From contig NZ_JBEFTX010000008.1 of the NCBI RefSeq assembly GCF_040195635.1, positions 62,001-126,000 on the forward strand: a stretch of DNA of 64,000 bases, in the 5' to 3' direction. The position numbers were made by a program, and so were the translations under genes. Position 1 is the stretch's first letter; every line of letters begins with the position of its first letter. The notes below the pieces were generated by a model that was not told the DNA's origin, searched no databases, and saw only the letters and a list, made by a program, of their open reading frames with translations. Source of the DNA: Thermasporomyces sp040195635. GTDB taxonomy: Bacteria > Actinomycetota > Actinomycetes > Propionibacteriales > Actinopolymorphaceae. This document shows positions 18,501-27,508 of the stretch, piece after piece.

Positions 18501-19573
18501 GGGAGCTTCGCGCGATGTCCGGCACCATCGTGCCACGCGACGCGTGGCAGCCGGATCGCGTTCCAGAGCACCTCAAGATGACCTTCGCCGTCGACGACGG
18601 CAAGGGGCGCACGCTGGCGGAGGGCAAGGACCTCGACGCCCTGCGCCGGCAGCTCAGGGACGAGATGACGACGACGCTGGCAAAGGCCGCCGGCGGCCTC
18701 GAGCGCGACGGCCTGCGCGACTGGGACTTCGACCAGCTCCCGCGCGGCATCGCCCAACGCCGGCAGGGCTACGAGGTCAAGGCCTATCCCGCGCTCGCTG
18801 ACGAGGGGACCAGCGTCGCCATCCGGTTGTACGAAAGTGAGTCCGCGCAACGTCGCGCGATGGTGGCGGGCACCCGCAGGTTGCTCCTGCTGAAGCTCCC
18901 AGCCCCCATCAAACCGGTGCTCGCCCGGTTGAGCATCGCGCAGAAGCTGGCTCTCGGGCACAGCCCGCACGGCGACGCCGGTGCGTTGTTCGACGACTGC
19001 CTGGGCTGCGCGGTCGACGCCCTGGTTTCCGCCGCGGGCGGTCCCCCCTGGGACGCCGAGGGTTTCGCCAAGCTGGTCGACACAGTGCGCGCCGACCTGC
19101 AGGACACGGTGACCGACATCATCGTCAGGGTGGCCGAGATCCTGCGCGTCGCGCACGAGCTGAATGCCCGCCTCGACACCATGACGAACCCGGCCCTGGC
19201 CACGGCGGTCGCGGACGTGCGGTCACAGCTCGAAGGACTCGTCTTCGCCGGCTTCGTCACCGCACACGGCAGGGATCGGTTGCCTGACGTCCTCCGCTAC
19301 CTGCGGGGCATCGAACGCCGCCTCGACAAGGTCCCCACCGAGACCCAACGGGACCTCGAGCACACGCAGGTGGTCGCCCGGCTTCAGCAGTCCTACGACC
19401 AATTCGTCGGAGGTCTGAACGCCGACGACCCCGACTCTCGCATCGAAGGGGTCGAGCAGGTCCGCTGGATGCTCGAGGAACTCCGGGTGAGCTTCTTCGC
19501 CCAGCAGCTCGGGACATCCGCTCCGATCTCGGAGAAGCGGATCCGCAAGGTCCTCGACCGGCTCGAGTCCTGA
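15584..19573 (+). CDS. hrpA: ATP-dependent RNA helicase HrpA (DEAH box)
   Basis: About 1329 residues, close to E. coli HrpA. Visible motifs: Walker A GETGSGKTTQLP near residues 102-112, motif II DEAHERS near 196, motif III SAT near 228, helicase C-terminal motifs (ATNVAETSLTVPGI and QRKGRCGRTSDG), then helicase-associated, OB-like and the long DUF3418 C-terminal domain. In E. coli HrpA acts on stalled or collided ribosomes. The ATG at 15584 is chosen because the conserved N-terminal helical part starts just after it; open frame continues upstream to 15419 without recognisable protein. Stands alone in transcription, flanked by unrelated genes. Confidence 0.95.
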   Translation: MHTSSPPTLTTLRSRLPDLMLRDQHRLRRRLDGVRKLRSDGARQSAEAAIVADVGRAERRLAGRQAGVPAVTYPAALPVSQKKDDILAAIRDHQVVIVAGETGSGKTTQLPKICLELGRGVRGMIGHTQPRRIAARTVAERIAAELDTPLGGAVGWKVRFTDKVGDDTLVKVMTDGILLAEIQHDRLLRDYDTLIIDEAHERSLNIDFILGYVKQLLPRRPDLKVIITSATIDPERFAQHFQLETAERASAAEVPIVEVSGRTYPVEVRYRPVVDDADDRDRDQIQAICDAVDELLAEGPGDILVFLSGEREIRDTADALSKQNLRHTEILPLYARLSSADQHRVFQSHGGRRIVLATNVAETSLTVPGIKYVIDPGTARISRYSHRLKVQRLPIEPISQASANQRKGRCGRTSDGICIRLYSEEDFESRPEFTEPEIVRTNLASVILAMAAAGLGDIAAFPFIDPPDHRNIRAGIQLLEELGALDPKAKGPKLTPLGRTLSQLPLDPRFARMVVAAQDNGCVREVMVIAAALSIQDPRERPTDKEQQAAEKHARFVAEDSDFLAYLNLWKYLREKQDELSSNQFRKLCKAEFLNFLRVREWQDIESQLRQVTRGTDIILNSTPGEPQKIHLSLLAGLLSQIGVKDGEQQDAGKKGASRGSRPPRRRISHEYLGARGARFAVFPGSSLFKKSPSWVMAAELVETSRLWARVVAKIEPEWAEAQAQHLVMRSYSEPHWSKKQSAVLAYERVTLYGVPLAVNRRVNYGRIDPVVSREIFIRQALVEGQWETRHAFFHENRALLDEVEDLENRARRRDIVVDDETLFAFYDERLPADVVSGAHFDSWWKKVRRDTPDLLTFSTSMLVTDAAEAVRESDYPDFWHRDGLRLKLTYQFEPGSAADGVTVHIPLPVLNQVNATSFSWQVPGLREELVTSLIRALPKQLRRIFVPAPDFAKAALQRLTPYQGALQDALGRELRAMSGTIVPRDAWQPDRVPEHLKMTFAVDDGKGRTLAEGKDLDALRRQLRDEMTTTLAKAAGGLERDGLRDWDFDQLPRGIAQRRQGYEVKAYPALADEGTSVAIRLYESESAQRRAMVAGTRRLLLLKLPAPIKPVLARLSIAQKLALGHSPHGDAGALFDDCLGCAVDALVSAAGGPPWDAEGFAKLVDTVRADLQDTVTDIIVRVAEILRVAHELNARLDTMTNPALATAVADVRSQLEGLVFAGFVTAHGRDRLPDVLRYLRGIERRLDKVPTETQRDLEHTQVVARLQQSYDQFVGGLNADDPDSRIEGVEQVRWMLEELRVSFFAQQLGTSAPISEKRIRKVLDRLES

Positions 19574-19775
19574 CCCTGACCTGGCCGCAGAACTTGCCCG
19601 GGCCGTCAAGAAAACAAGGGCATCAAGGTGCCACGGCGATTGACGCCGCACCGCCCGCCGTCGAAGGTGAGTCCCGACCTGCGGGGGTTGGCGATCGGTC
19701 GATGTCCATGCGTACGCGACAGGTTTGTCGTACGTATCAGTTCATGCGTTGACCGCACTCTCCCTAGGAGACACG

Positions 19776-20513
19776 ATGGCGCGACGGCGACTGATGGGGA
19801 TACTCGCGGGCTTGACGATGGTCCTGGCGACGGCGGTCGTGGTCGGCGTACCGGCGACGACCGCACACGCCGATGGTTGCTACACCTGGAACCGCACTCT
19901 CCAGCAGGGCATGAGTGGAAGCGACGTCACCCAGTTGCAGATCCGGGTGGCCGGTTGGCCGGGATTCCAGAACCAGATCGCGCTCGACGGCGCCTACGGT
20001 CCGCAGACCGCGGCGGCGGTACAGCGTTTCCAGGCCGCCTACGGTCTTGCCGCGGACGGAGTCGCCGGCCCGGCGACCTTCGCGAAGATCTACGAACTGC
20101 AGGACAACGACTGCACGCCGATCCACTTCTCCTACGCCGAGCTCAACCAATGCAACAGCACCTGGGCCGGTGGCCGGGTCTCGGCAGCCACCGCTCGTGC
20201 CAACGCACTACGCACGATGTGGAAGCTCGAGGCGCTGCGGCGCGCCCTGGGTGACAACCCGCTGATCGTCACGTCAGGTTTCCGCAGCGAGGCCTGCAAC
20301 AGCGCGGTGGGTGGTGCGTCGAACAGCCGGCACCTCTACGGCGACGCGGCCGACCTCGTCTCCGGCTCCGCCTCCCTGTGCCGGATCGTGCAACAGGCGA
20401 GGTCGCACGGGTTCGGCGGCCTGTTCGGGCCCGGCTACCCCGGTCACAACGACCACATCCACGCTGACGGCCGGTCCGGTTTCGTGTGGGACGCGCCCAC
20501 CTGCGGAGTCTGA
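19776..20513 (+). CDS. Secreted zinc D-Ala-D-Ala carboxypeptidase (M15) with peptidoglycan-binding domain
   Basis: 245 residues. Sec signal peptide (MARRRLMGILAGLTMVL, cleavage after AHA near residue 30), then a peptidoglycan-binding type 1 domain (LQQGMSGSDVTQLQ to DGVAGPATF, about 36-95), then an M15A peptidase. Zinc ligands are visible as His and Asp in SRHLYGDAADL near 184-191 and His in NDHIH near 226-228. This is the architecture of the Streptomyces albus G DD-peptidase, which trims peptidoglycan stem peptides. ATG start with AGGAG six bases upstream. Monocistronic and convergent with the next gene. Confidence 0.92.
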   Translation: MARRRLMGILAGLTMVLATAVVVGVPATTAHADGCYTWNRTLQQGMSGSDVTQLQIRVAGWPGFQNQIALDGAYGPQTAAAVQRFQAAYGLAADGVAGPATFAKIYELQDNDCTPIHFSYAELNQCNSTWAGGRVSAATARANALRTMWKLEALRRALGDNPLIVTSGFRSEACNSAVGGASNSRHLYGDAADLVSGSASLCRIVQQARSHGFGGLFGPGYPGHNDHIHADGRSGFVWDAPTCGV

Positions 20514-20552
20514 TCGCGGCGCCGCGTTCCACCCGTCCTCGATCGACAACCC

Positions 20553-20789
20553 TCACCGATCCCGCTGGCTGTTGGCCACGATGGCGGCGGCCGGCGGGAT
20601 CAACGCTGCGACGGCGGACAGGATGAACACCGCAGTCACCGAGAACCGGCTCACCACCAGCCAGGCCACCAGGAACAGGCCGATGCAGAGGCCCATCAGG
20701 GCAAGGTAAAGGCGCCGCCGCTGCCCGCGCGGCCCCTGCCCCTGCCCCTGCCCCTGCCCCTGCCGCTGCCCCTGCCGCTGTTCGTTCAC
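20553..20789 (-). CDS. Small DUF3099-like membrane protein
   Basis: 78 residues from GTG at 20789. An N-terminal Gln/Gly/Arg repeat (RQGQRQGQGQGQGQG) is followed by RGQRRRLYLALMG and two predicted membrane helices, ending IVANSQRDR. The two-helix core with a preceding basic Arg cluster resembles actinobacterial DUF3099 proteins, whose function is unknown. The gene starts 19 bases after the stop of the hydrolase gene on the same strand, so they are probably co-transcribed. The Gln-Gly tail is encoded by CCCCTG hexamer repeats that can change length without frameshift. Confidence 0.65.
   Translation of the reverse strand: MNEQRQGQRQGQGQGQGQGPRGQRRRLYLALMGLCIGLFLVAWLVVSRFSVTAVFILSAVAALIPPAAAIVANSQRDR
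20735..20780. repeat. CCCCTG hexanucleotide repeat inside the DUF3099 gene
   Basis: Seven or more consecutive six-base units, CCCCTG with some CCGCTG variants, code on the minus strand for alternating Gln and Gly. Being a multiple of three, copy-number change would only lengthen or shorten the N-terminal tail. Confidence 0.8.
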
Positions 20790-20808
20790 CTGGGCAAGGC
20801 TCGCACCG

Positions 20809-21489
20809 TCAGGCGGGCACGTCCGGGCGCAGGTAGCGCGAGAACCATTCGCTCGCGAGCTGGGCCACGCGTTCCAACGCACCGGGTTCCTCGAACAGGT
20901 GCGTGGCTCCGGCGACAACGGCGATGTCGTGGGGCGCCGACAGCCTCCTGGCCGCCTGCTGGTTGAGGCCCAGTACCTGCCGGTCCTCGCTGCCGACGAT
21001 GAGGAGGGTGGGCGCCCGTACCCGGTCCAGCGCGACACCAGCGAGGTCAGGTCGACCACCCCGGGACACGATCGCGCCCACGTCGTCTGGCCGTTCCGCC
21101 GCGGCCACCAGCGCGCTGGCGGCGCCTGTGCTCGCACCGAAGATCCCGATCGGCAGGCTACGCGTCTCTTCCCACCGGCGTAGCTGGTCAACGGCAGCGG
21201 TGACTCGTTTGCCGAGCAGGCCGATGTCGAAGCGCAGCTCGGCGGTCTGGCGGTCGCGCACCTCCTCGTCCGGCGTCAACAGGTCGAGGAGGACCGTCGC
21301 GAAGCCCGCATCGGACAGGGTGCGAGCGACTGCCCGGTTGCGCGGACTGTGTCGTGAACTTCCCGACCCGTGGGCGAACAGGACGAGCGCCTCGGCACTG
21401 GTGGGCAGGACCAGGTCTCCGCGCAGCTCGACGTCCGCGGGCGCGGTACCAGCAGGGACGGTGACCGGAACGCTCATCGGCGCCTGCAC
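20809..21489 (-). CDS. Alpha/beta hydrolase, dienelactone hydrolase family
   Basis: 226 residues from GTG at 21489 (GAGAGG just upstream); ATG at 21477 is an alternative. The alpha/beta-hydrolase fold is shown by the oxyanion region FAHGSGSSRHSPRNR, nucleophile elbow GASTG near residue 117, an Asp after strand 7 (VGSEDRQVLG) and the catalytic His in AGATHLFEEPG near 205. The SPRN motif after HGSG is typical of a widespread actinobacterial subgroup, sometimes fused to phosphoribosyltransferases. Substrate unknown. Followed closely by the DUF3099 gene. Confidence 0.85.
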   Translation of the reverse strand: MQAPMSVPVTVPAGTAPADVELRGDLVLPTSAEALVLFAHGSGSSRHSPRNRAVARTLSDAGFATVLLDLLTPDEEVRDRQTAELRFDIGLLGKRVTAAVDQLRRWEETRSLPIGIFGASTGAASALVAAAERPDDVGAIVSRGGRPDLAGVALDRVRAPTLLIVGSEDRQVLGLNQQAARRLSAPHDIAVVAGATHLFEEPGALERVAQLASEWFSRYLRPDVPA

Positions 21490-21828
21490 AGCCTCTCGAC
21501 GCCTCGGTGTCGCCGACGCACCAGATGACCCACCTTGGACTTCCTACCGCAGGGCGGCCCGCGCAAACCAACGCCGACCATGGGGCATACAGATTCGGGC
21601 GAACGAGCGGTCGTGGCGGACCTTTCGGTGGCGCAGACCTGTGGACGTGGCGGGCCGGCGCACCGCGGGCCGGCCTACTGCGGGCCGGCCTACTGCGGAC
21701 CGGCGTGACGCGCGCGAAACCTGGCCGGCGTACGATCGGCTCGTTCGAGCTGGGGCGCTTGGCAGATCCACCCGATCCGACCCGGTCGCGGGCGTAGGAA
21801 AGAGCAGGTTCGCAATGCGGATGGCACG
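21490..21828. other. Intergenic region with a 15-bp tandem repeat
   Basis: No supported gene. A repeat of GCGGGCCGGCCTACT occurs at 21665 and 21680, with a divergent third unit at 21695 and a partial one at about 21650. The region separates divergently transcribed genes and should hold both promoters, none of which is clear. Confidence 0.5.
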
Positions 21829-22035
21829 ATGATCCAGATCCGTGGCGATGAGCAGTCCGGTTACTTCGCGATGGTCGACTGCGACGAGTGTGCGGCGTGC
21901 ATCGTGTTCAGGCCCCGTGACCACGGGTTGTGGGTGGGCTCGGCGCGCCAGGTACGCGTCTACCTGACCGACCACGTGGGCTGGGTCTTCGACGGCAGCT
22001 CAGGCGGGTTCTTCTGTCCCGCCCACTTCGCCTGA
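21829..22035 (+). CDS. Small hypothetical protein
   Basis: 68 residues, MIQIRGDEQSGYFAMVDCDE onward. Two cysteines in CDEC followed by another Cys (AACIVF) and a C-terminal FCPAHF could bind a metal ion, but no known domain is recognised. Codon third positions are GC-rich like the neighbours, which favours a real gene. ATG start without a strong ribosome binding site. Function unknown. Confidence 0.55.
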   Translation: MIQIRGDEQSGYFAMVDCDECAACIVFRPRDHGLWVGSARQVRVYLTDHVGWVFDGSSGGFFCPAHFA

Positions 22036-22216
22036 CCCGATCGGGCCCAGCACGTCGGAGGACGTCGGCGATCCCGGTTCCCCATGCCGATGACGGACTG
22101 CCTGGCGGTGTCGCGCACCACCGCCTGGCAGTGTCCGGGACAGGTCATGACCGGTGTACCCGGAGCGGGCCGGCCGACCGGTACGTTCGTAGGAATCGAT
22201 TTCCGGAGGTACGAAC

Positions 22217-23371
<1,155 letters not shown>

Positions 23372-23395
23372 GCACCGGCCTCTCCCGGCCTCTCC

Positions 23396-23463
23396 CCGTG
23401 ATCATGATCGTGATCATGAAGGAAATCGGGGGTCTATGCGCCGCAAGACTTTCATGATCATGG
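23396..23463. repeat. Dispersed GATC-palindrome element, copy B
   Basis: The perfect 27-bp end is at 23396-23422 and the inverted shorter end CTTTCATGATCATGG at 23449-23463, separated by 26 bp carrying the GGGGGTCTATGCG core. The right end overlaps the last codons and stop of the GntR gene on the minus strand. It sits between two convergent genes and could fold into a hairpin. Confidence 0.8.
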
Positions 23464-24267
23464 TGCGTAGATCCCGGCGTCGACCTGCTGGACCGAGGCG
23501 GCCGCCAACCTCGCGGTGAAGTCCTCGGTCTCCTGCAGGTGCTCGTCCATCAGGGCACCGGCCGCGCGCGCCGCTCTGCGGCGTACCGCGGCCATGATCT
23601 TGGTGTGGAAGTCGATCGCCCGGGCGGCCAGCTCGGCGTTGTCCTCGACGGTACGCCGGCGGACACTACGCAGCGCACCGTCCACGGAATGGAACAGCGT
23701 GAGCGCGAACGTGTTGCCCGCGGCCCGGAGCAAGGCGTCGTGGAAGTCGACGTCGGCGGAGCTGAACGTGTCGAGATCGCCGTCGGCCCACGCGGCCTTC
23801 ATCGCCTCGACGGCGACGGTCATGCGTTCGAGGTCGGCGTCGGTACGCCGGAGAGCGGCGAGTTCGGCGATCCCGCGCTCGACGATGCGCCGCAGTTCGG
23901 TGAGCTCGTACGCGAGTGCGTAGCCGGGTTCGAGGGTCGCCCGTGCGTTGAGCACGGTGCTGTCGAACGGTGCCCACATCGCCGGCGCGTTGACGAAGGT
24001 GCCCCGCCCCTGCTGAACCCGCAGGACGCCGCGCTGGCGCAGATCCTTGATCGCCTCGCGCAGGGTCAGCCGGCTCACCCCGGCTCGCTCGGCCAACACG
24101 GGTTCGGGAGGAAGCCTGCTCTCCGGTGGGTAGGTACCGCTGACGATCTCGTCCAGCAGTCGTTCGGCCAGTTGGTCGGCGAGGCCGGTGCGGCTGACAG
24201 TGGAGAACTGACTCGCGCGTCTGCCGGTGCGCGGCGGATCCACACAGCGGATGTTCTGGTCGGTCAT
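23458..24267 (-). CDS. GntR family regulator, FadR subfamily (FCD domain)
   Basis: 269 residues. Winged helix at residues 17-90 (LADQLAERLLDEIVSGTYPP, VSRLTLREAIKDLRQRGVL, QGRGTFVN), then an all-helical FCD effector domain with metal-type ligands (Asp/His in DVDFHDALLRAAGN and IDFHTKIMAAV). ATG at 24267 is preceded by GGGGAGG; the frame runs further upstream without typical protein. It is divergent from the UxaA/LarA-like operon and probably represses it, with a sugar acid as likely effector (inferred). Its stop codon lies within repeat element B. Confidence 0.9.
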   Translation of the reverse strand: MTDQNIRCVDPPRTGRRASQFSTVSRTGLADQLAERLLDEIVSGTYPPESRLPPEPVLAERAGVSRLTLREAIKDLRQRGVLRVQQGRGTFVNAPAMWAPFDSTVLNARATLEPGYALAYELTELRRIVERGIAELAALRRTDADLERMTVAVEAMKAAWADGDLDTFSSADVDFHDALLRAAGNTFALTLFHSVDGALRSVRRRTVEDNAELAARAIDFHTKIMAAVRRRAARAAGALMDEHLQETEDFTARLAAASVQQVDAGIYAP

Positions 24268-24401
24268 GTTGGACTGCGCCTCCCCAGCCTGGCCACCTTG
24301 CCTGACCATCTTCGGACGGTCTGGTGGCCCACACGAGAGCCACAGAGTATGGCAGCCGCGCAACGGATACCTGGCACAGGGCCGAAACCCGGTACGATCG
24401 C

Positions 24402-24415
24402 GATGTTGAAACATC
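24402..24415. promoter_or_regulatory. Candidate GntR operator
   Basis: GATGTTGAAACATC has perfect 6-bp inverted arms around a 2-bp centre, the symmetry usual for FadR-type operators. It lies 26 bp upstream of the start of the UxaA-family gene and in the region between the divergent genes, so binding would block transcription of the operon. Confidence 0.6.
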
Positions 24416-24440
24416 TGATGTCTTGGAGGGTGCGTACCCC

Positions 24441-25994
24441 ATGGCCGTTCCGGCGCCAACCGCGCTTGCTGACGTGACGCTCCGGCTCCATGCCGACGAC
24501 AACGTTGTCATCGCGATGCAGGACCTCGACCCAGGACCGTACGCGCTCGCCGGCGGCGGCACCCTCGACATCGCCGACTCCGTGCCCCGCGGGCACAAGG
24601 TCGCCGTCGCTCCGGTCGCCGAGGGTGAGCCCGTACGCAAGTACGGCCAGGTCATCGGCTTCGCCAGCGCGGCCATCACACCTGGCCGGCACGTGCACAC
24701 GCACAACACGGCGTTCCAGATGTTCGAGCGGGCCTACGAGTTCGGTGTCGACACGCGCCCGACCGAGTATGTCCCCGAGAACGCCCGCGCGACCTTTCAG
24801 GGCATCCTCCGCCCCGACGGCCGCCCGGCGACCCGCAACTACATCGGCATCCTCACCACGGTCAACTGCTCGGCGACCGCGGCCAAGCTGATCGCCGACC
24901 GCTTCAAGTACGACGCGCTCGACGACTTCCCGCAGGTCGACGGCGTCGTCTCCCTCACCCACGACACCGGCTGCGGCATGGCGGGTCCTGGCAGTGAGGC
25001 CTTCGAGGTCCTGCGCCGGACCCTGACCGGCTACGCCAACCACCCCAACTTCGCCGGCTTCCTCGTCCTCGGCCTCGGCTGCGAGGTCAACCAGGTGTCC
25101 TCCCTCGTCGAGCACTGGCAGATCCCCGCGCACAAGCTCACGGTGCCGATGACGATCCAGGAACTCGGCGGTACGAAGAAGACCGTCGCCGAAGGCATCG
25201 CCCGGATCAAGGAGATGCTCCCCGACGTCAACAACGTCACCCGCGAGACCGTCCCCGCGAGCGAGCTCGTCCTCGCCATGGAGTGCGGCGGCTCCGACGG
25301 CTACTCCGGCATCACCGCCAACCCCGCCCTGGGCGCGGCGGCGGACCTTCTCGTCGCCCACGGCGGCACGGCCGTCTTCGGCGAGACCCCGGAAATCTAT
25401 GGCGCGGAACATCTGCTGGCTCGCCGCGCCGTCAGCCACAAGGTGGGCGAGAAGCTGGTCGAGCGCATCCGCTGGTGGGAGGACTACACCGCCAAGCACG
25501 GCGGCAGCATGGACAACAACCCCTCGCCCGGCAACAAGGCCGGCGGTCTCACGACGATCCTGGAGAAGTCGCTCGGTGCGGCGGCCAAGGGTGGCACGAC
25601 CAACCTTGCCGACGTCGTGGAGTTCGCCGAGGAGATCACCGCGAGGGGTCTCGTCTTCATGGACACGCCCGGCTACGACCCGGTCAACGCGACCGGCATG
25701 GTGGCCGGCGGCTCCCAGGTGCTGTGCTTCACGACCGGGCGCGGCTCGGCGTTCGGGTGCAAGCCCACGCCGTCGCTGAAGCTCGCCACCAACACCCCGA
25801 TGTACGAACGCATGACCGATGACATGGACCTCAACTGCGGCATCGTCGCCGACGGCGAGGCCTCGGTCGCGGAATCCGGGCAGCAGATCTTCGACCTGGT
25901 GCTGCGGGTCGCGTCGGGGGAGAAGACCAAGAGCGAGGAGCTGGGCTACGGCGACGAGGAGTTCGTCCCGTGGCAGCTCGGCGCTGTGATGTGA
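24441..25994 (+). CDS. UxaA/GarD family sugar-acid dehydratase
   Basis: 517 residues. An N-terminal SAF domain (VTLRLHADDNVVIAM to HVHTHNTAF, about 10-95) is joined to the long UxaA/GarD catalytic part (TRNYIGILTTVNCSATAAK, LTHDTGCGM, GLGCEVNQ, MECGGSDGYSG, GSQVLCFTTGRGS). Relatives dehydrate altronate or galactarate to keto-deoxy sugar acids, using an iron or manganese centre. ATG start with GGAGGG upstream. The LarA-like gene starts 14 bases after its stop. Which acid is used cannot be told; altronate and galactarate are both possible. Confidence 0.88.
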   Translation: MAVPAPTALADVTLRLHADDNVVIAMQDLDPGPYALAGGGTLDIADSVPRGHKVAVAPVAEGEPVRKYGQVIGFASAAITPGRHVHTHNTAFQMFERAYEFGVDTRPTEYVPENARATFQGILRPDGRPATRNYIGILTTVNCSATAAKLIADRFKYDALDDFPQVDGVVSLTHDTGCGMAGPGSEAFEVLRRTLTGYANHPNFAGFLVLGLGCEVNQVSSLVEHWQIPAHKLTVPMTIQELGGTKKTVAEGIARIKEMLPDVNNVTRETVPASELVLAMECGGSDGYSGITANPALGAAADLLVAHGGTAVFGETPEIYGAEHLLARRAVSHKVGEKLVERIRWWEDYTAKHGGSMDNNPSPGNKAGGLTTILEKSLGAAAKGGTTNLADVVEFAEEITARGLVFMDTPGYDPVNATGMVAGGSQVLCFTTGRGSAFGCKPTPSLKLATNTPMYERMTDDMDLNCGIVADGEASVAESGQQIFDLVLRVASGEKTKSEELGYGDEEFVPWQLGAVM

Positions 25995-26008
25995 GGGAGG
26001 CGGTCGCC

Positions 26009-27346
26009 GTGACGAACGGCGGTAGAACGACCAGCACAGGCACCAACCTCGGCCCGTTCGAACGAATCCGCGACGTCTCACCGCAGGCGCCCCTGCCGGA
26101 TCTGCTGCCCGTCCGCCAGCACTACGACGTGCCCGTCGAGGCCGATGTCCCCGCCGCGACCAGGCGCGAGCTGGAAGCGCTCCGGCCCCGGATCACCGCA
26201 GGCATGCGGATCGCCGTCACCGCCGGCAGCCGGGGCATCCACGACATCGCCACCGTGGTCAAGGCCGCGTGCACCTGGTTACGGGAGCAGGGGGCCGAGC
26301 CGTTCATCGTGCCGGCGATGGGCTCACACGGTGACGCGAATGCCGAGGGCCAGCTCGCCGTCCTCGCGTCGTACGGCATCACCGAGCAGACGATGGGCGT
26401 CCCGCTGCGGGCGACCATGGACACGGTCGTGCTGGGGCGCGTACCCGACGGGCCGGAAGTCCACCTCGACGCCCATGCCGCCCAGGCCGACGGGATTCTG
26501 CTGGTCAACCGGATCAAGCCGCACACCGACTTCCACGGCGAGATGGAGAGCGGTCTCGGCAAGATCGCCGCGATCGGGCTCGGCAAGCAGCGAGGTGCCG
26601 AGGGCATTCATGCGTACGGCTCGACCGGGCTCGCCCGGTGGATGCCCGCGGTGGCCAGGCGAATCGTCGACACCGGCAAGGTGCTCGGCGGCCTTGCGAT
26701 CGTCGAGAACGCCCACGAGACCACGGCCAAGGTGGCCTTCGTCGCCCCCGACGGCATCGCCGGGCCGGCGGAGACCGCTCTGCTGGCCGAGGCCGGTGAA
26801 CTGCTCGGGCGGCTGCCCTTCGACGACCTCGACGTGCTGGTCGTGGACGAGCTCGGCAAGGACAAGTCGGGCTCCGGCATGGACACCAACGTCATCGGCC
26901 GGATGTGGATCCCCGGCGTCGCCGAACCCGACGGTCCCCGGATCACCGCCATCACCGTGCACGCGATCAGCAAGGCGTCCTACGGCAACGCCGTCGGCGT
27001 CGGGCTCGCCGACTTCATCCCGTTCCGCGTGCTGGAGGACATCGACCTGCACGCCGTCTACGTCAACGCGATGACGTCGGGAACCGGCGGCCTGCGGCGT
27101 ACGAAGCTGCCGATCGCCCTCGCCACCGACCGCGACGCCGTGGCGGCTGCGATCCTCATGTGCGGCCGGCCCGACCCGGAGAACGTCCGGCTGGTCCGGG
27201 TCCACGACACGCTCGACACGGTTTCTCTCCTGGTCTCGGCGAGCCTGCGGGCCGAGATCGACTCGCATCCGCGGTTGGAGATTGTCGGTGAGCCGGTTCC
27301 GTTCGCGTGTACGCCCGAGGGTGAACTGCCCGCCTGGCCGGCGTAG
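26009..27346 (+). CDS. LarA-like protein (DUF2088, lactate racemase domain)
   Basis: 445 residues from GTG at 26009, eight bases after a GAGGGAGG ribosome binding site. The N-terminal LarA domain has MRIAVTAGSRGIHD, VPAMGSHGDANAEGQ and NRIKPHTDFHGEMESGLGK, which provide His and Lys residues at the places where LarA enzymes hold substrate and the nickel-pincer cofactor. Known LarA homologues racemise or epimerise 2-hydroxyacids. Following a UxaA-family dehydratase, an epimerase acting on a sugar acid is a reasonable guess. No larB, larC or larE cofactor genes are in the window, so cofactor use is unproven. Confidence 0.82.
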   Translation: MTNGGRTTSTGTNLGPFERIRDVSPQAPLPDLLPVRQHYDVPVEADVPAATRRELEALRPRITAGMRIAVTAGSRGIHDIATVVKAACTWLREQGAEPFIVPAMGSHGDANAEGQLAVLASYGITEQTMGVPLRATMDTVVLGRVPDGPEVHLDAHAAQADGILLVNRIKPHTDFHGEMESGLGKIAAIGLGKQRGAEGIHAYGSTGLARWMPAVARRIVDTGKVLGGLAIVENAHETTAKVAFVAPDGIAGPAETALLAEAGELLGRLPFDDLDVLVVDELGKDKSGSGMDTNVIGRMWIPGVAEPDGPRITAITVHAISKASYGNAVGVGLADFIPFRVLEDIDLHAVYVNAMTSGTGGLRRTKLPIALATDRDAVAAAILMCGRPDPENVRLVRVHDTLDTVSLLVSASLRAEIDSHPRLEIVGEPVPFACTPEGELPAWPA

Positions 27347-27508
27347 GGTCCCGCCCGCGACGGCAACAGCTTCGCGGGCAGTGGCTTGGCACATCCGTCG
27401 ATGTCGGACAATCCAGGATTTTCGGGCTCGAGCTGAACCGACCGGGCGCCCTTTCCGTAGTTAGAGGGGTCAGCGCCCGGTGCTCGACCTATCGACGGGA
27501 GTTACCAC

